A stretch of 24,018 nucleotides of DNA, from NCBI GenBank assembly GCA_937965895.1, contig CALCKS010000086.1, positions 1-24,018 on the forward strand, read 5' to 3'. Below the pieces are notes generated by a model, which worked only from the letters and a program-made list of their open reading frames with translations, ran no database searches and was not told where the DNA came from. This document shows positions 22,429-24,018 of the stretch, piece after piece. Source of the DNA: an uncultured Campylobacter sp. (GTDB lineage Bacteria; Campylobacterota; Campylobacteria; Campylobacterales; Campylobacteraceae). Position numbers and translations under genes: made by a program. The first letter of the stretch is position 1. Every line of letters begins with the position of its first letter.

Positions 22429-23585
22429 GCGTCAGCGAGCTAAACGAGCAGGCCAAAACCCTACTTGAGACGACATTTTCGTACGTCGAGGTAGAGGGCG
22501 AGATCTCGCGGCTCGTTAAACACGGCTCGGGCCACTGGTATTTCACGCTAAAAGACGAAAAGGCCGCGATCTCGGCGGTCATTTATAAATTTAACGCCGC
22601 CAAGCTCAAATTTGACGTCGCAGACGGTATGAAAGTAGCTCTCTACGGCAAAATTTCGCTCTACTCGCCAAGCGGCAGCTATCAGTTTATAGCAACCCTC
22701 ATACGCCCTAGCGGCGAGGGCGAGCTCGAGCTTGCGTTTAAACAGCTAAAAGCGCGTCTTGAGAGCGAAGGGCTTTTTGATATCTCGCGCAAAAAACCGC
22801 TACCCAAATTTCCGCGCAAGATCGCGCTTATTACCTCAAAAACATCAGCCGCGCTGCAAGACATGCTACGTATAGCGCACGGACGCTGGGCGCTAGCGGA
22901 AATCATAATTTTTGACTCGCTAACGCAAGGCGAAACCGCGCCCGCCTCGCTCATACGCGCGCTAAAAAGAGCTGACGCAAGCGGTGCTGACGCGATCGTG
23001 CTCGCGCGAGGAGGCGGCAGCAGAGAGGATCTGTGGTGCTTCAACGACGAAAATCTAGCCCGCGAGATCTACGCGGCGCGCACGCCCGTAATCTCGGCCG
23101 TTGGGCACGAGATTGACTACGTCATCAGCGACTTTGCGGCGGATTTTCGCGCTCCGACCCCAAGCGCGGCGATGGCTGCGCTACTGCCCGATGCGGGCGA
23201 GCTAATGCAAAGCATAGATAGGCTAAGCGAGGCGGCGGACGCGGCTTTCGTGCGCGTTTGGGAGCGTAAATTTAACGCTCTAGCGATGATGAGAGCGAGA
23301 TTTTCTCAGGCGAGCCTAGAGCAAAAAATCGCTCGCAAGGAGCAAATTTTGCTAAATTTAAGGCAGATTTTAGATGCCGCCGTGCAAACTAAGCTGCTCA
23401 AATTTGAAAACGCGCTCAAGCTCGCTCGCGCCGCATATGAGCAGCGAGAGTCCTTTTTCGCGCAGATTTCAAATTTCGTCCGAGTGCAAAAAGAGGGCAA
23501 AACGGTAAATCTAAGCGAGCTAAAACCCGGCGACCGCATCGCGCTAAGCTCGGTAAACGCAAGCAAAGAGGCGGAAATTTTGTAA
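22422..23585 (+). CDS. xseA: Exodeoxyribonuclease VII large subunit
   Basis: This 387-residue protein has an N-terminal OB-fold (about 18-95, 'EVEGEISRLVKHGSGHWYFTLKD') and the XseA catalytic domain with 'ALITSKTSAALQDML' (D147), 'ARGGGSREDLWCFNDE' (R201) and 'SAVGHEIDYVISDFAADFRAPTPSAAM' split across 225-251 (H229, D232), the residues matching D155, R205, H238 and D241 of E. coli. A coiled-coil segment and a short C-terminal 'LKPGDRIALSSV' follow. With XseB it degrades single-stranded DNA to oligonucleotides. The GTG start at 22422 lies inside the ubiE end, indicating coupling. No xseB is seen adjacent. It is somewhat shorter than E. coli XseA, as usual in this group. Confidence 0.94.
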   Translation: MLSVSELNEQAKTLLETTFSYVEVEGEISRLVKHGSGHWYFTLKDEKAAISAVIYKFNAAKLKFDVADGMKVALYGKISLYSPSGSYQFIATLIRPSGEGELELAFKQLKARLESEGLFDISRKKPLPKFPRKIALITSKTSAALQDMLRIAHGRWALAEIIIFDSLTQGETAPASLIRALKRADASGADAIVLARGGGSREDLWCFNDENLAREIYAARTPVISAVGHEIDYVISDFAADFRAPTPSAAMAALLPDAGELMQSIDRLSEAADAAFVRVWERKFNALAMMRARFSQASLEQKIARKEQILLNLRQILDAAVQTKLLKFENALKLARAAYEQRESFFAQISNFVRVQKEGKTVNLSELKPGDRIALSSVNASKEAEIL

Positions 23586-23613
23586 GCGATTCCGCCAGCT
23601 TGCGGATTTGCTT
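23584..23613 (+). terminator. Imperfect hairpin at the end of xseA
   Basis: AAGCGATTCCGC (23584-23595) and GCGGATTTGCTT (23602-23613) pair at 10 of 12 positions around a 6-nt loop, starting at the xseA stop codon. No T-run follows, so termination is uncertain. Confidence 0.4.
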
Positions 23614-23911
23614 TGGATCAAATTCGACTTTCGCGAAACGACGACTTTGATAAATTAGACTTGTCGGCGCCGATTTTAAATTTTATTTGGCGGCGCATTC
23701 GGCGTTATTTCAAGCTAAATTTTAATTTTAACGCGCGACGTCTCGGGCAAATTTGACGCGGGCCAAATTTGAGTTAAATTTAAGCGCAAAGCACATCAAA
23801 TTTGACAGCGATTTACGGCTTATGACGCGGTTTGATTTATTTTGCGCTATCGTTATAAATCGTAAACTCGGCGCAATAATAGTTATTAAAAATAAATTTA
23901 AGGAGTAATGA
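23586..23911. other. Gene-free spacer between xseA and the last gene
   Basis: These 326 bp contain the hairpin at the xseA end, several AAATTTGA and AAATTTAA words around 23700-23805, and a possible TATAAA -10 at 23854-23859, about 53 bp before the next start. A minus-strand open frame at 23728-23991 has no ribosome site and biased composition, and is not considered a gene. Confidence 0.5.
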
Positions 23912-24018
23912 ATGAATAAGATTTTTAACCTGAACAACATTTTCGCTTTTCCTCTTAAGGCGTATGATTTGCAGAACGTTTTCTTTTGCAAGGAGCTGTT
24001 AAAAGAGCGATTTTTTTG
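23912..24018 (+). CDS. Start of an unrecognised gene, truncated by the window edge
   Basis: An open frame of 35 codons runs to the window end, beginning MNKIFNLNNIFAFPLKAYDL. AAGGAG at 23900-23905 lies 6 bp before the ATG at 23912, an ideal spacing. An alternative ATG at 23908 would be only 2 bp from the site and stops after three codons. The visible part is moderately hydrophobic, rich in Phe, Asn and Leu; no family is recognised and too little is present to guess a function. Confidence 0.5.
   Translation, partial: MNKIFNLNNIFAFPLKAYDLQNVFFCKELLKERFF

Noticed and set aside
1..24018. CRISPR array, tRNA, rRNA or transposase gene
   Set aside because: No regularly spaced direct repeats, no cloverleaf with CCA-type end, and no transposase or integrase motif was seen on either strand.

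Overview
The window reads as chromosomal DNA of a Campylobacter. The block ahpC / fdxA-ndk-yceD-rpmF-plsX-fabH matches, from memory, the order around Cj0328c-Cj0334 of C. jejuni, and the fliO-like gene, ppx, CosR-type regulator and folB recall Cj0352-Cj0356c. Relatively high G+C for the genus, countless AAATTT words and frequent TTG starts suggest the oral group (C. rectus / C. showae type); that species-level guess is inference. No tRNA, rRNA, CRISPR array or transposase gene was seen.

Layout. 1-441: 3' part of a FliO-like flagellar export gene. 457-1632: an A+T-rich PD-(D/E)XK nuclease-like gene broken by one in-frame TAA. 1635-5023 (minus): a tight operon of a CosR/HP1043-type response regulator, a histidine kinase and an exopolyphosphatase. 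5097-6022 (minus): plsY-folB. 6023-6551: a gene-free, structure-rich spacer with a perfect hairpin terminator, a G/C-tract hairpin that overlaps a four-run G-quadruplex motif, and inverted repeats. 6552-8861 (minus): a large HerA-like ATPase. 9003-9725 (minus): a PilZ c-di-GMP receptor. 9891-10490 (minus): ahpC, sharing a divergent promoter region with fdxA. 10656-13955 (plus): fdxA, ndk, yceD (DUF177), rpmF, plsX, fabH. 14126-17879 (plus): three tandem DUF2920 hydrolase-like units, two of them fused in one 844-residue protein. 18016-18813 (minus): an unrecognised membrane protein. 19064-20140 (minus): serC. 20284-23585 (plus): a CYTH-CHAD protein, a UbiE/MenG methyltransferase and xseA. 23912-24018: the start of an unrecognised gene running off the window.

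How the genes work together. PlsX and PlsY, at two loci here, are the two halves of the acyl-phosphate route to lysophosphatidic acid, and FabH starts the fatty acid chains that feed it. YceD and RpmF belong to 50S ribosome assembly. AhpC, the ferredoxin and the CosR-type regulator form an oxidative-stress theme known in this genus. Ppx and the CHAD protein both concern polyphosphate.

The points most worth a second look are: the CosR-type regulator that keeps a phosphorylatable Asp and has a coupled kinase; the triplicated, fused and mosaic DUF2920 locus; the nonsense-interrupted nuclease; and the hairpin/G-quadruplex spacer at 6116-6522.
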